Shown: positions 1-6,807 of the stretch, piece by piece | Numbering within the stretch: position 1 is the stretch's first letter | How the letters are laid out: each line of letters begins with the position of its first letter | Assembly: GCA_002172545.1 (NCBI GenBank) | Contig: NHFJ01000008.1 | Location: 12,262-19,911, forward strand | Direction of reading: 5' to 3' | From: Fidelibacterota bacterium TMED108 | GTDB lineage: Bacteria; Fidelibacterota; Marinisomatia; Marinisomatales; TCS55 | Length of the DNA: 7,650 nt | Program-made: the position numbers and the translations under genes | The notes under the pieces: generated by a model | The model's database searches: none | Seen by the model: only the letters and a program-made list of their open reading frames with translations | What the model was told of the DNA's origin: nothing

Positions 1-314
1 GTAGCACAGCTTCCCATAGATATGACATATTTTGGATCAGCCATTTGTTCATATAATTTTTTTACCCGTAAAGCCATTTTCATAGTTACGGTGCCCGCAA
101 CTATCATAACATCTGCTTGTCTAGGTGAAGAGCGTGGCATCATGCCGATTCGCTCGAGGTCATGCCTACTAGCTGCTGATGCCATCATTTCGATTGCACA
201 ACAAGCGAGCCCGAATTGAAAATACCATGGTGATGTTGATCTTGCCCAGCCTAAAATCTTATCAAGAGACGCAACAACAACATTGTCTTGAAACTTATTT
301 TCCAATAAACCCAT
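1..314 (-). CDS. nuoB: NADH-quinone oxidoreductase subunit B, partial (3' end beyond window)
   Basis: NuoB is the peripheral-arm subunit of respiratory complex I that carries iron-sulfur cluster N2, the last electron carrier before quinone. The first 104 residues are visible. They include LACCAIEMM with adjacent cysteines C38 and C39, the SPRQAD stretch near residue 64, and GSCA with C103. These are three of the four N2 ligands; the fourth lies past the left edge. The ATG start overlaps the nuoA stop by one base (TAATG) and has AAGGA six bases upstream, so the start is well supported. The N-terminus is short compared with many homologues, but residues before the Cys-Cys pair look normal ([14 protein letters not shown]). 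The gene is cut by the window edge, not broken. Identity is close to certain from motif and position after nuoA; the rest of the nuo operon should continue leftward. Confidence 0.96.
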   Translation of the reverse strand, partial: MGLLENKFQDNVVVASLDKILGWARSTSPWYFQFGLACCAIEMMASAASRHDLERIGMMPRSSPRQADVMIVAGTVTMKMALRVKKLYEQMADPKYVISMGSCA

Positions 315-742
315 TACTTATCCTTAAAATTATTTGCTTTAGGAATTAAACTTGAATAGCGACCTCGGCCATATCTTACATTATACTTTACCCAATCAAG
401 ATCAGAGCGTTTCCATACATAGGCCAAACCAACCAATAAAATTAATAGAAAAATTCCCATCTCTATAAAGGCAAGCAATCCCAGTTCATTAAACACTATA
501 GCCCATGGAAACAAGAATACTACTTCAACATCAAAAATAAGGAAGATCAATGCAACAACATAAAATCGAATATTGAATTGGACCCATGCAGAGCCTTCTG
601 ATTCTTCACCGCATTCGTATGTTGCTTGTTTGTCTGGGTTAGGATTGTTTGGAGCAAGAAGCTTTTGAATTAACAAAGGCAAGTATATCAATACTATACC
701 TATGAAGATAAAAACAAATATTGTTCCGAAGTCGCGATACAT
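314..742 (-). CDS. nuoA: NADH-quinone oxidoreductase subunit A
   Basis: NuoA is a small membrane subunit of complex I at the junction of the peripheral and membrane arms, near the quinone site. The 142-residue product is a normal length. It has three hydrophobic helices at about residues 6-28, 58-80 and 86-109. The loop after helix 1 holds the family signature YECG with C44, a conserved cysteine of the TMH1-2 loop. [11 protein letters not shown] (70-80) supplies D71 and E73, and E94 follows 21 residues after E73, the same spacing as the functionally important E81 and E102 of E. coli NuoA. The start is the first ATG and has no clear Shine-Dalgarno site. The gene begins the nuo operon and overlaps nuoB by one base. 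A sigma70-like promoter is visible upstream at 770-799. Confidence 0.96.
   Translation of the reverse strand: MYRDFGTIFVFIFIGIVLIYLPLLIQKLLAPNNPNPDKQATYECGEESEGSAWVQFNIRFYVVALIFLIFDVEVVFLFPWAIVFNELGLLAFIEMGIFLLILLVGLAYVWKRSDLDWVKYNVRYGRGRYSSLIPKANNFKDK
321..325 (-). promoter_or_regulatory. Shine-Dalgarno site of nuoB
   Basis: AAGGA on the minus strand lies six bases before the nuoB ATG, inside the last codons of nuoA. It fixes the nuoB start and allows independent initiation in addition to coupling through the TAATG overlap. Confidence 0.6.
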
Positions 743-760
743 AAATAATTAACTTATTTA
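742..760. repeat. Short inverted repeat in the nuoA leader
   Basis: TAAATAA and TTATTTA form a perfect 7-bp inverted repeat around a 5-base spacer, abutting the nuoA start codon. It could form a weak hairpin in the nuo leader or be an operator half-site pair. All pairs are A-T, and such repeats arise easily by chance in sequence this AT-rich. Confidence 0.3.
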
Positions 761-769
761 AAGATAACT

Positions 770-799
770 AATTTAGAACTTTTGCTTAAGGATGGTCAA
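770..799 (-). promoter_or_regulatory. Candidate promoter of the nuo operon
   Basis: On the minus strand TTGACC (799-794) matches five of six -35 consensus bases. After an 18-base spacer comes TAAATT (775-770) as a -10 box. The -10 box ends 27 bases before the nuoA ATG, which leaves room for a short leader. This is the best sigma70-like pair I found in the divergent region. It assumes a standard sigma factor, which is uncertain if the host uses Bacteroidota-type promoters. Confidence 0.4.
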
Positions 800-828
800 G
801 ATAAACTTAGAGGTTTTATCATGTTTTT

Positions 829-876
829 TTGTTATGCTTGAACTATTAACTAAATACATTTGTTGTCTCATATAAT
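829..876 (+). promoter_or_regulatory. Candidate promoter region of the proline dehydrogenase gene
   Basis: Two competing readings exist. TATAAT at 871-876 is a perfect -10 box 23 bases before the ATG, but no good -35 box stands at the right distance. TACATTTG at 855-862 matches the Bacteroidota -7 consensus TAnnTTTG, with TTG at 829-831 as a possible -33 element after 23 bases, the upper end of the described spacing. The sequence cannot decide between them. No clear Shine-Dalgarno site precedes the gene. Confidence 0.3.
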
Positions 877-899
877 GATGGCATAAATTCAGTCTACTT

Positions 900-1799
900 A
901 TGGCATTTATAAATACTGTGCTCGCGTACTTTATGCAATTTCTACCCAAATGGTTTGTTAGGCCGTTTGCTAAACCCTATGTAGCTGGCGTTAAGATAGA
1001 CGAAGTTTTGGATGTTGTTAAAGATCTTAATGATAAGGGTTTTTCTGCTACGATAGACATTCTAGGTGAATTTGTTAATGATGAAGAAGAAGCAGTTAAA
1101 GTTAAAAACCAATATTCAAAACTTATTAAATCTATTAGAGAAAGAAATTTGGACAGTACAATATCAGTCAAGCTCACACATTTGGGCTTAGATTTAGATT
1201 TTACTTATTGCAAAAACCTTATGATAGAACTTACTCATGAAGCAAAAAAATTTAATGTTGGAATTGCTATTGATATGGAAAACTCACCTTACACCGATAG
1301 TATTTATAAAGTGTATTCACATACTGTCAAAATATTTCACAAAATTGGAGCTGTAATGCAGGCTTATTTGCGCAGGAGTTTTGGTGATTTGAAAAACTTA
1401 AACAACTCAAAATTAGTTCTCAGAATTTGTAAAGGTATTTACAATGAAGATCCAAGTATTGCAATAAAGGATAAAAATGAAATAAATAAAAATTTTAAAT
1501 TACTTGTACAAACAATTCTAAGCGGAGATGGGTATGCATGTATTGCAACACATGATATTGATTTAATTAACAGCATTGAGAGATGGATACATAACAAAAA
1601 TATTTCAAAAAATAGATTTGAATTTCAGGTGTTGTACGGTGTTCCTATGACTAAAACTTTAAATAAATTAAAATCAAAAGGATATAAGGTTACGGTATAC
1701 GTACCCTTTGGAAGTTCATGGTATGACTACTCTATTCGCAGGTTGAATGAAAACCCAAAAATAATATCATATGTGCTCAAAAATATTTTTAAAAAATAA
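900..1799 (+). CDS. Proline dehydrogenase (monofunctional, FAD-dependent)
   Basis: This enzyme oxidises L-proline to pyrroline-5-carboxylate using FAD and passes the electrons to the membrane quinone pool. The 299 residues form one PRODH barrel, the usual length of the short bacterial type (as in Thermus), without the P5C dehydrogenase part of PutA. Aligning motifs from memory with E. coli PutA, all key residues are present: K91 in SVKLT (K329), D125 in DMEN (D370), R175, K178 and Y181 in RICKGIY (R431, K434, Y437), Y267 in YVPFG (Y540), and R280, R281 and E284 in RRLNE (R555, R556, E559). ATHD (216-219) and FEFQ (240-243) are also typical. The start is the first ATG and gives a Thermus-like N-terminus. 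No P5C dehydrogenase gene is in the window, so the second step must be encoded elsewhere. It is likely co-transcribed with the symporter 42 bp downstream. Confidence 0.94.
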   Translation: MAFINTVLAYFMQFLPKWFVRPFAKPYVAGVKIDEVLDVVKDLNDKGFSATIDILGEFVNDEEEAVKVKNQYSKLIKSIRERNLDSTISVKLTHLGLDLDFTYCKNLMIELTHEAKKFNVGIAIDMENSPYTDSIYKVYSHTVKIFHKIGAVMQAYLRRSFGDLKNLNNSKLVLRICKGIYNEDPSIAIKDKNEINKNFKLLVQTILSGDGYACIATHDIDLINSIERWIHNKNISKNRFEFQVLYGVPMTKTLNKLKSKGYKVTVYVPFGSSWYDYSIRRLNENPKIISYVLKNIFKK

Positions 1800-1841
1800 T
1801 CTATTCTTTGAAACAAAAATAATAACTAATAATTTATAATC

Positions 1842-3605
1842 ATGAATTTATTTAGAAATAAGATTTCTTATCAAAAGATTGCCCTACTTTTCTTTTTAGC
1901 AACAAGCTCGCTTTTTGCTGGAAATAGTGATAACACAATATCCTTCTTTCTGCTTTTCACTGGCCTATTTGGAGGTATGGGTATGTTTTTGTACGGTATG
2001 GAAATGATGAGCGACGGAATGAAAGTAACTGCTGGCAATAGCATGCGAACCATACTTGAAAAGCTTACATCAAATAAATATCTCGCTGTGCTAGTTGGGG
2101 CATTTGTTACAATGGTCATTCAAAGTAGCAGCGCAACTACTGTTATGCTTGTTAGTTTTGTAAATTCTGGGTTACTTGCTTTTTCCCAGGCATTAGGTGT
2201 TATTCTTGGGTCAAATATTGGAAGTACGGTTACAGCGCAGATAGTTGCGTTTAAAGTCACAGATTACGCACTTCTGCTGATTGCATTGGGCTCTATAATG
2301 TCTCTTTTTTCAAAGAAAGAAACGATAAAGAACCTGGGTTTAGTAGTTCTTGGGTTCGGTCTACTTTTTTATGGAATGAAGGTCATGTCAGATACCATGA
2401 AACCTTTGAGGTCTGACCCTGCTTTTAACAGTATTCTAACAAGTTTTGAGAATCCATTTTTAGGTATTCTTGCTGGAGCTATTTTCACGGCTTTAGTTCA
2501 AAGCAGCAGCGCTACAACTGGTATTGTTATAACCCTTGCAAGCGGAGGGTCTATAACTCTTGAGGCCGGCATACCTCTTATCTTTGGTGCAAATATTGGT
2601 ACTTGCATTACAGCTCTTCTTGCTGGTTTAAATGCATCAAGGGATGCAAAACGCGTAGCCGTTGCCCATGTGACGTTTAATGTAATTGGAGTATTACTAT
2701 TTTGCTTTTGGATTCCAACGTTTGCAGATATTATATCTCAAACATCTCAAAATATTCCTCGGCAAATTGCTAACGCTCACACTATTTTTAATATTATAGC
2801 TTCTGTTGTTTTCATTCCTTTTACTGGGTTCATTGCAAAAACAATTATTCACTATTTCCCTGATAAAGAAGTTGATAGAAATATTGAAAAACCTGCAGTT
2901 TTACACCTTGATGACAGCTTAGTTAGTCAACCTGAGGCAGCAATTAATAATGCGCAAGCAGAAATAAAAGGGGTAGTTGGTCTTACAGAAAGAGTTGTTG
3001 GTACTTTAGTCCGCCCATTTATCAAGGGTCAAGAGCTGATTGATATTGAAAATACTGATCAAGACCTTATGAGTGGAATGAATCAGAGGATTGAAAAAAT
3101 ATCATTCTTAAATCAAAAAATTAGCGAGTATCTAATAACTGCAAGTAAATCAGATTTAAGCTCCAACCAATCAAAAGAACTTTTCACTCTTGTATCTATT
3201 GTCAATTATTTAAGCTCCATGAACGACCTTATTAAAGTACGCTTTGTTTCTTTAGTGTCCAAGAAAGAAGGAATTAACGAAGATTTTTCAGATACAGATC
3301 AGCAAGAGGCGATAGATTATCACAAACGCCTAATTAAGCAAGTCAATCGCTTAGATAAATTTTTTATTAAGTTCGATAAAGAAAAAATGGAAAAGATTAT
3401 TATAAAAGGAAAAGAAAATACAGATTTTGAAAAGAAATATAAACTTGATCGCATTGAGCGCATGAAGACATCTTCAGAGGCTGATATTAAATCAAGCGAA
3501 ATTAATCAACTTCATTCTCAACTAATGGATATGTTAAAACAGGTAAATATTTTTATTAATCTTATAGCAAGCTCGTTGATCGAACTTGAATCAGAGCAAG
3601 AATAG
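1842..3605 (+). CDS. Na+/phosphate symporter family protein with PhoU-like C-terminal domain
   Basis: This is a PNaS/NptA-type inner-membrane carrier (Na/Pi cotransporter family) that probably brings in phosphate with sodium. The 587 residues start with a short basic region and a hydrophobic stretch (about 12-26, ending SLFAG) that looks like a signal peptide. The membrane part has the family's inverted duplication: QSSSATT at 94-100 and again at 220-226, each followed by an asparagine motif, GSNIGST (123-129) and GANIGTC (249-255). From about residue 360 the protein is hydrophilic, charged and helical, resembling the PhoU-like domain common at the end of these carriers, where it is thought to regulate transport. 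No Shine-Dalgarno site is apparent before the ATG. Substrate is inferred from family; some members have uncertain specificity. The gene ends 2 bp from the stop codon of the opposing nadK, leaving no room for a dedicated terminator. Confidence 0.92.
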   Translation: MNLFRNKISYQKIALLFFLATSSLFAGNSDNTISFFLLFTGLFGGMGMFLYGMEMMSDGMKVTAGNSMRTILEKLTSNKYLAVLVGAFVTMVIQSSSATTVMLVSFVNSGLLAFSQALGVILGSNIGSTVTAQIVAFKVTDYALLLIALGSIMSLFSKKETIKNLGLVVLGFGLLFYGMKVMSDTMKPLRSDPAFNSILTSFENPFLGILAGAIFTALVQSSSATTGIVITLASGGSITLEAGIPLIFGANIGTCITALLAGLNASRDAKRVAVAHVTFNVIGVLLFCFWIPTFADIISQTSQNIPRQIANAHTIFNIIASVVFIPFTGFIAKTIIHYFPDKEVDRNIEKPAVLHLDDSLVSQPEAAINNAQAEIKGVVGLTERVVGTLVRPFIKGQELIDIENTDQDLMSGMNQRIEKISFLNQKISEYLITASKSDLSSNQSKELFTLVSIVNYLSSMNDLIKVRFVSLVSKKEGINEDFSDTDQQEAIDYHKRLIKQVNRLDKFFIKFDKEKMEKIIIKGKENTDFEKKYKLDRIERMKTSSEADIKSSEINQLHSQLMDMLKQVNIFINLIASSLIELESEQE

Positions 3606-3607
3606 TT

Positions 3608-4492
3608 TTACCCTCTTCTACCCCAACCCATTTTTAGATTTAAAGTTTTAAAGTAATTAGAATCTTTAAAACTTATCATTTCAATAGTGTAAGGTGCTTT
3701 TTCAATGAAAACCCTAGTATCGTCTTTAAAATAATCAATAACTTGACCATCAACAGCGAAAGCAATATCTCCTTTGTCAGCAGACTTTATTTCAAGCACC
3801 TCGGTATCTGATAATACAATAGGTCTTAATGATAGTGTGTGAGGGCTTAATGGAGTTACCGTAATAGCACTGAGTCCAGGCACTAATATTGGTCCTCCAG
3901 CTGATAATGAATATGCTGTAGATCCAGTAGGCGTAGAGATAATTAAACCATCGGATTTATAAGACGATATAAAGCTATTACCAGCATATAGCTCTAAATT
4001 AATAATTCTTTGCGATTTTCCCCTATCCACTACAAAATCATTAAGAGCAAAAAAGGTTTTCTGTTCTCCATTTCTTGATAAAGTTGCTTTTATTACCATT
4101 CTATGATTTACAGAAAAATCTCCCTCATTAATTTGATTTAATCTTTTGAACATATCATCAACAGTAACCTCAGCAAGAAACCCAAGTTCACCTAAATGAA
4201 TACCAACTATTGGAGTTTTTCTAGACCCAACAGCTCTTGCAGCTGAAAGTATAGTACCATCTCCGCCAAGGGCTATTAAGAAATCAAGTTTATCAAAATC
4301 ATCAGCAGTTTTTATAATCTTGGGAGAAAAAGAAAATTCATTTGGTAAATTATCAGCTATTCTCGTTGTTAAATAAGGGACTAATGATTTTTTTTTACTC
4401 CACTCCAAGATTGGATTTAAAAGATTCCAAAACTTTTCTTTGTCGGTATTTCCCCAAATACCAAAATGTTTAATATTAGATTTTGGATTCAT
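3608..4492 (-). CDS. nadK: NAD kinase
   Basis: NadK phosphorylates NAD+ to NADP+ in the cytoplasm, using ATP or polyphosphate, and is the only route to NADP in most bacteria. The 294-residue product has the expected length. It shows the GGDGT motif at 76-80 with catalytic D78, GIHLGELGFL (97-106, usually GxNLGxLGFL), NDFVVDRG (151-158, usually beginning NE), and the glycine-rich TPTGSTAYSLSAGGP (187-201) that contacts NAD. The two small departures, H99 for Asn and D152 for Glu, are conservative. The ATG overlaps the xseB stop (ATGA), so translation is probably coupled. It is the last gene of the minus-strand run. Its transcript must end inside, or run through, the opposing symporter gene because only 2 bp separate the stop codons. 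Confidence 0.96.
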   Translation of the reverse strand: MNPKSNIKHFGIWGNTDKEKFWNLLNPILEWSKKKSLVPYLTTRIADNLPNEFSFSPKIIKTADDFDKLDFLIALGGDGTILSAARAVGSRKTPIVGIHLGELGFLAEVTVDDMFKRLNQINEGDFSVNHRMVIKATLSRNGEQKTFFALNDFVVDRGKSQRIINLELYAGNSFISSYKSDGLIISTPTGSTAYSLSAGGPILVPGLSAITVTPLSPHTLSLRPIVLSDTEVLEIKSADKGDIAFAVDGQVIDYFKDDTRVFIEKAPYTIEMISFKDSNYFKTLNLKMGWGRRG

Positions 4493-4719
4493 TTTTCTTC
4501 AAACGGGCTAGTTGAAATTTCTCCATTTTGATCTTTTGATAGGATTTCAATTTTCTTTTCAGCGGATTCTAAATGCTTTTGAAGATCTTTCGATAAAGAT
4601 AGCCCTTCTTCAAAAAGTTGAATATTTTCTTCTAAAGATTTATTTTCAGTTTCTAAGGATTTTACTATTTTTTCTAATTTTTCCATAGATTCTTCAAAAT
4701 TAAGAGATTCTTGAGACAT
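4489..4719 (-). CDS. xseB: Exodeoxyribonuclease VII small subunit
   Basis: XseB is the small subunit of exonuclease VII, present in several copies per XseA chain; the complex degrades single-stranded DNA from both ends to oligonucleotides. The 76 residues have the normal size and the family pattern: FEESMEKLEKIVKSLE (8-23), then LEENIQLFEEGLSLSKDL (29-46), then a charged helix to about residue 60 and a loose acidic tail. Almost the whole chain should form two helices packing on XseA's helical region. The gene starts 18 bp after the xseA stop with AAAGGA at good distance, and ends in a four-base ATGA overlap with nadK. Confidence 0.94.
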   Translation of the reverse strand: MSQESLNFEESMEKLEKIVKSLETENKSLEENIQLFEEGLSLSKDLQKHLESAEKKIEILSKDQNGEISTSPFEEK

Positions 4720-4728
4720 AATCTATTT

Positions 4729-4734
4729 TCCTTT
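4729..4734 (-). promoter_or_regulatory. Shine-Dalgarno site of xseB
   Basis: AAAGGA on the minus strand lies nine bases before the xseB ATG, in the 18-bp gap after xseA. It supports the chosen start and suggests the small subunit is initiated independently, which fits its need for excess over XseA. Confidence 0.55.
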
Positions 4735-4737
4735 GAT

Positions 4738-5937
4738 TTAATTTTTACTTATTTCTTTTTTAGCTGGCAAATCTCCTCTAGCCAGCTTAACAATAAATGA
4801 TTCACCAAGCTTTACATCATCTGGGCTTCTAATAATCGAGCGATCTTCTTTGTAAGCAATACTATAACCTCTATCAAGTGTATTTGAAGGACTAAGAGCT
4901 TCTAATTTTGTTTTTAAATTAGAAAAGGTTGAATGTTTTAAACTAATCATTCTCATAAGCGACATATTTAATGCTTTAGAAAGATGCGCAATTTTTTCTT
5001 TGTGTTGATTAAAAATATTTTTGGGCTTTTGAAGGACTAACCTTTCAGAGAAATTATCAAAAGTCTGCCATAAAGAAGAAATCCTTGACATTGCTATGTT
5101 TATTAGGCGTTTATGTGAATTTTGAATTGACTGCACTGCTTCGACAAGATGGTTTGTTGCTACCTCAGCCGCTGCAGATGGTGTAGGTGCTCGATAGTCA
5201 GCAACCATGTCGCTTATAGTGATATCAGTTTCATGCCCAACCGCTGAAATTATAGGAACCCTACATCTTGAAATTTCTTGTGCTAAATTTTCGTCATTAA
5301 AAGGCCATAAATCTTCAAACGATCCCCCACCTCTACCAATGATAATCAAATCTATATTATTTATAGCTGATAGCTCTTTTATTCCACTAACAATATCTTT
5401 GGGTGCATCAGAACCCTGAACTAGTGCAGATCGAATTAGAATTTTAATTTGAGGAGCACGTCTTTTAAATACAATCAGCATATCTCTCAAAGCGGCTCCA
5501 GTTTTTGATGTCACAATACCAATAGTTGAAGGATACTTAGGAATATTTTTCTTTATCAATTTATCAAAAAGACCTTCATTTTGTAAACGTTTTTTTAATT
5601 TTTCAAATTCTAAATATAGAGCTCCTATGCCTGCTGGCTCCATATGTTGAGCGATAATTTGGTATTGTCCACGGGCTTCGTATACTGATAATTTTCCTTG
5701 AATGATAACATCATCACCGCTTTTAGGGGAGAAAGCTATTGAACTATTACTACCCTTAAACATTACCGCTCTGAGCTCTGAATTTTTATCTTTTAATGTA
5801 AAATACATATGACCTGATGAATGATGCGTAAAGTTCGATATTTCACCCTTAACAAAGACGGATGAGTAATTTAATTCAATCAACCCTTTCAACTGGGCTG
5901 TAAGCTCACTAACCGAAAATGATTTCTTAAATTGCAC
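4738..5937 (-). CDS. xseA: Exodeoxyribonuclease VII large subunit
   Basis: XseA is the catalytic subunit of exonuclease VII, active on single-stranded DNA in repair and processing of toxic ssDNA. The 399 residues contain, in order, an N-terminal OB-fold (about 8-100, with VFVKGEISNF at 27-36), the catalytic domain with SKTGAALRDM (144-153), GRGGGSFEDLWPFNDE (201-216), GHETD (234-238) and ADYRAPTPSAAAE (246-258), a long helical region for XseB binding (about 265-360), and a C-terminal LDRGYSIAY motif. It is shorter than the 456-residue E. coli protein, mainly in the helical part. The start is a GTG overlapping the stop of the upstream nuclease gene by one base (TAGTG). The next in-frame Met (44) would remove half of the OB-fold, so GTG is the only sensible start. 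No clear Shine-Dalgarno site, so expression probably depends on translation of the upstream gene. Confidence 0.95.
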   Translation of the reverse strand: MQFKKSFSVSELTAQLKGLIELNYSSVFVKGEISNFTHHSSGHMYFTLKDKNSELRAVMFKGSNSSIAFSPKSGDDVIIQGKLSVYEARGQYQIIAQHMEPAGIGALYLEFEKLKKRLQNEGLFDKLIKKNIPKYPSTIGIVTSKTGAALRDMLIVFKRRAPQIKILIRSALVQGSDAPKDIVSGIKELSAINNIDLIIIGRGGGSFEDLWPFNDENLAQEISRCRVPIISAVGHETDITISDMVADYRAPTPSAAAEVATNHLVEAVQSIQNSHKRLINIAMSRISSLWQTFDNFSERLVLQKPKNIFNQHKEKIAHLSKALNMSLMRMISLKHSTFSNLKTKLEALSPSNTLDRGYSIAYKEDRSIIRSPDDVKLGESFIVKLARGDLPAKKEISKN

Positions 5938-6797
5938 TATGGCAAGTCCGGCTTACCTGCTTGCTCCCAACAATACTGCCAAATAGAAGCCAGTCTAACT
6001 ACGGATTTTCCTAATCTATCATTCAGAAGGTCCTGTGTTTCTGAATATAAAATATCAAGATACGGTTTTTCAAAATCTAAAATATCGTATGATGTCAATT
6101 GCTTTGCCTGTTGCGATGTTAGGACTTTTCTAGCCTTAGAATCTGCATCTAGAATTTCTTGATGATACGAAAAAGATTCTTTTACTATTTGAAAAGCGTA
6201 CGAAATGGGGTCTGAAATTTTTTCTATAGCTCCAGAAGGAACTATCCTTCTTATATAATCATTAACTAGTCGAACTTCCCATCTGAAATGCACTCCGTTA
6301 TTCCCAGTTTTTCTACCATCATAATTTACAATAACATGAAGAGGCTGATGTATATCAGCTATATAATGACCCAATTCACCCATATTGTATAAGGCTTCTT
6401 CAAATCGATCGTTTTTCATTAAATAAATAATGCGATCGCAAAGCTTATCTATAAACCATGGAGCATCCCCCATTTTTTTGATATTATCTTCGCCGTATTT
6501 ATTGTAGAAATCATCGCGACCTCTAGGGATATTATCAAATGGATAAGTATCATAATAATCAGCATCAATAAAATGATGGTGGTATCTTGATCGATCCATT
6601 CCTTTTTGATAATCAGGAACAGCGCCGTAAATTTTCAGTTCATCTGCATTCCGCATTAAAAACTGACCGAACCTACCTTTCAATTGTTGCGAGGCAAGAA
6701 AATTAACTCTACGATGTCCTTCGTAACCCCACCCACTTAGAATAGGTGAAATAGTTACCACTAGAATTGTAAGCCATATTTTCCTGGCTAATTTCAT
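5937..6797 (-). CDS. Secreted S1/P1 nuclease or zinc-dependent phospholipase C family protein
   Basis: This is an exported trizinc hydrolase of the S1/P1 nuclease and phospholipase C superfamily. Relatives cleave single-stranded nucleic acids, remove 3' phosphates or split phospholipids. An N-terminal signal peptide (KLARK, then a hydrophobic core to about residue 22) would expose W23 as the mature first residue, which in this superfamily binds zinc through its N-terminus. The other ligands can all be placed: H28 (WGYEGH), D62 (PDYQ), H75 (HFID), H144, D148 and H154 (GHYIADIHQPLH, 143-154), H170 and E174 (HFRWE). The last ligand is Asp in S1/P1 and Glu in Bacillus phospholipase C; here it is Glu, so the substrate is uncertain. 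Normal length at 286 residues. No Shine-Dalgarno site is visible. It starts 10 bp after the 31-codon gene and overlaps xseA by one base. An extracytoplasmic nuclease for phosphate or nucleotide scavenging is plausible but unproven. Confidence 0.88.
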   Translation of the reverse strand: MKLARKIWLTILVVTISPILSGWGYEGHRRVNFLASQQLKGRFGQFLMRNADELKIYGAVPDYQKGMDRSRYHHHFIDADYYDTYPFDNIPRGRDDFYNKYGEDNIKKMGDAPWFIDKLCDRIIYLMKNDRFEEALYNMGELGHYIADIHQPLHVIVNYDGRKTGNNGVHFRWEVRLVNDYIRRIVPSGAIEKISDPISYAFQIVKESFSYHQEILDADSKARKVLTSQQAKQLTSYDILDFEKPYLDILYSETQDLLNDRLGKSVVRLASIWQYCWEQAGKPDLP

Positions 6798-6807
6798 TTA
6801 ATGAGTT

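Noticed and set aside
22..219. Open frame of 65 codons on the plus strand
   Set aside because: It is antisense to nuoB, whose cysteine motifs are on the minus strand.
977..1177. Open frame of 66 codons on the minus strand
   Set aside because: It is a shadow of proline dehydrogenase; the same bases encode conserved PRODH motifs on the plus strand.
1871..2119. Open frame of 82 codons on the minus strand
   Set aside because: It is antisense to the first membrane repeat of the Na+/phosphate symporter.
5207..5419. Open frame of 70 codons on the plus strand
   Set aside because: It is antisense to the catalytic region of xseA (GRGGGS to GHETD).
5932..6162. Open frame of 76 codons on the plus strand
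   Set aside because: It is antisense to the C-terminal part of the secreted nuclease gene.
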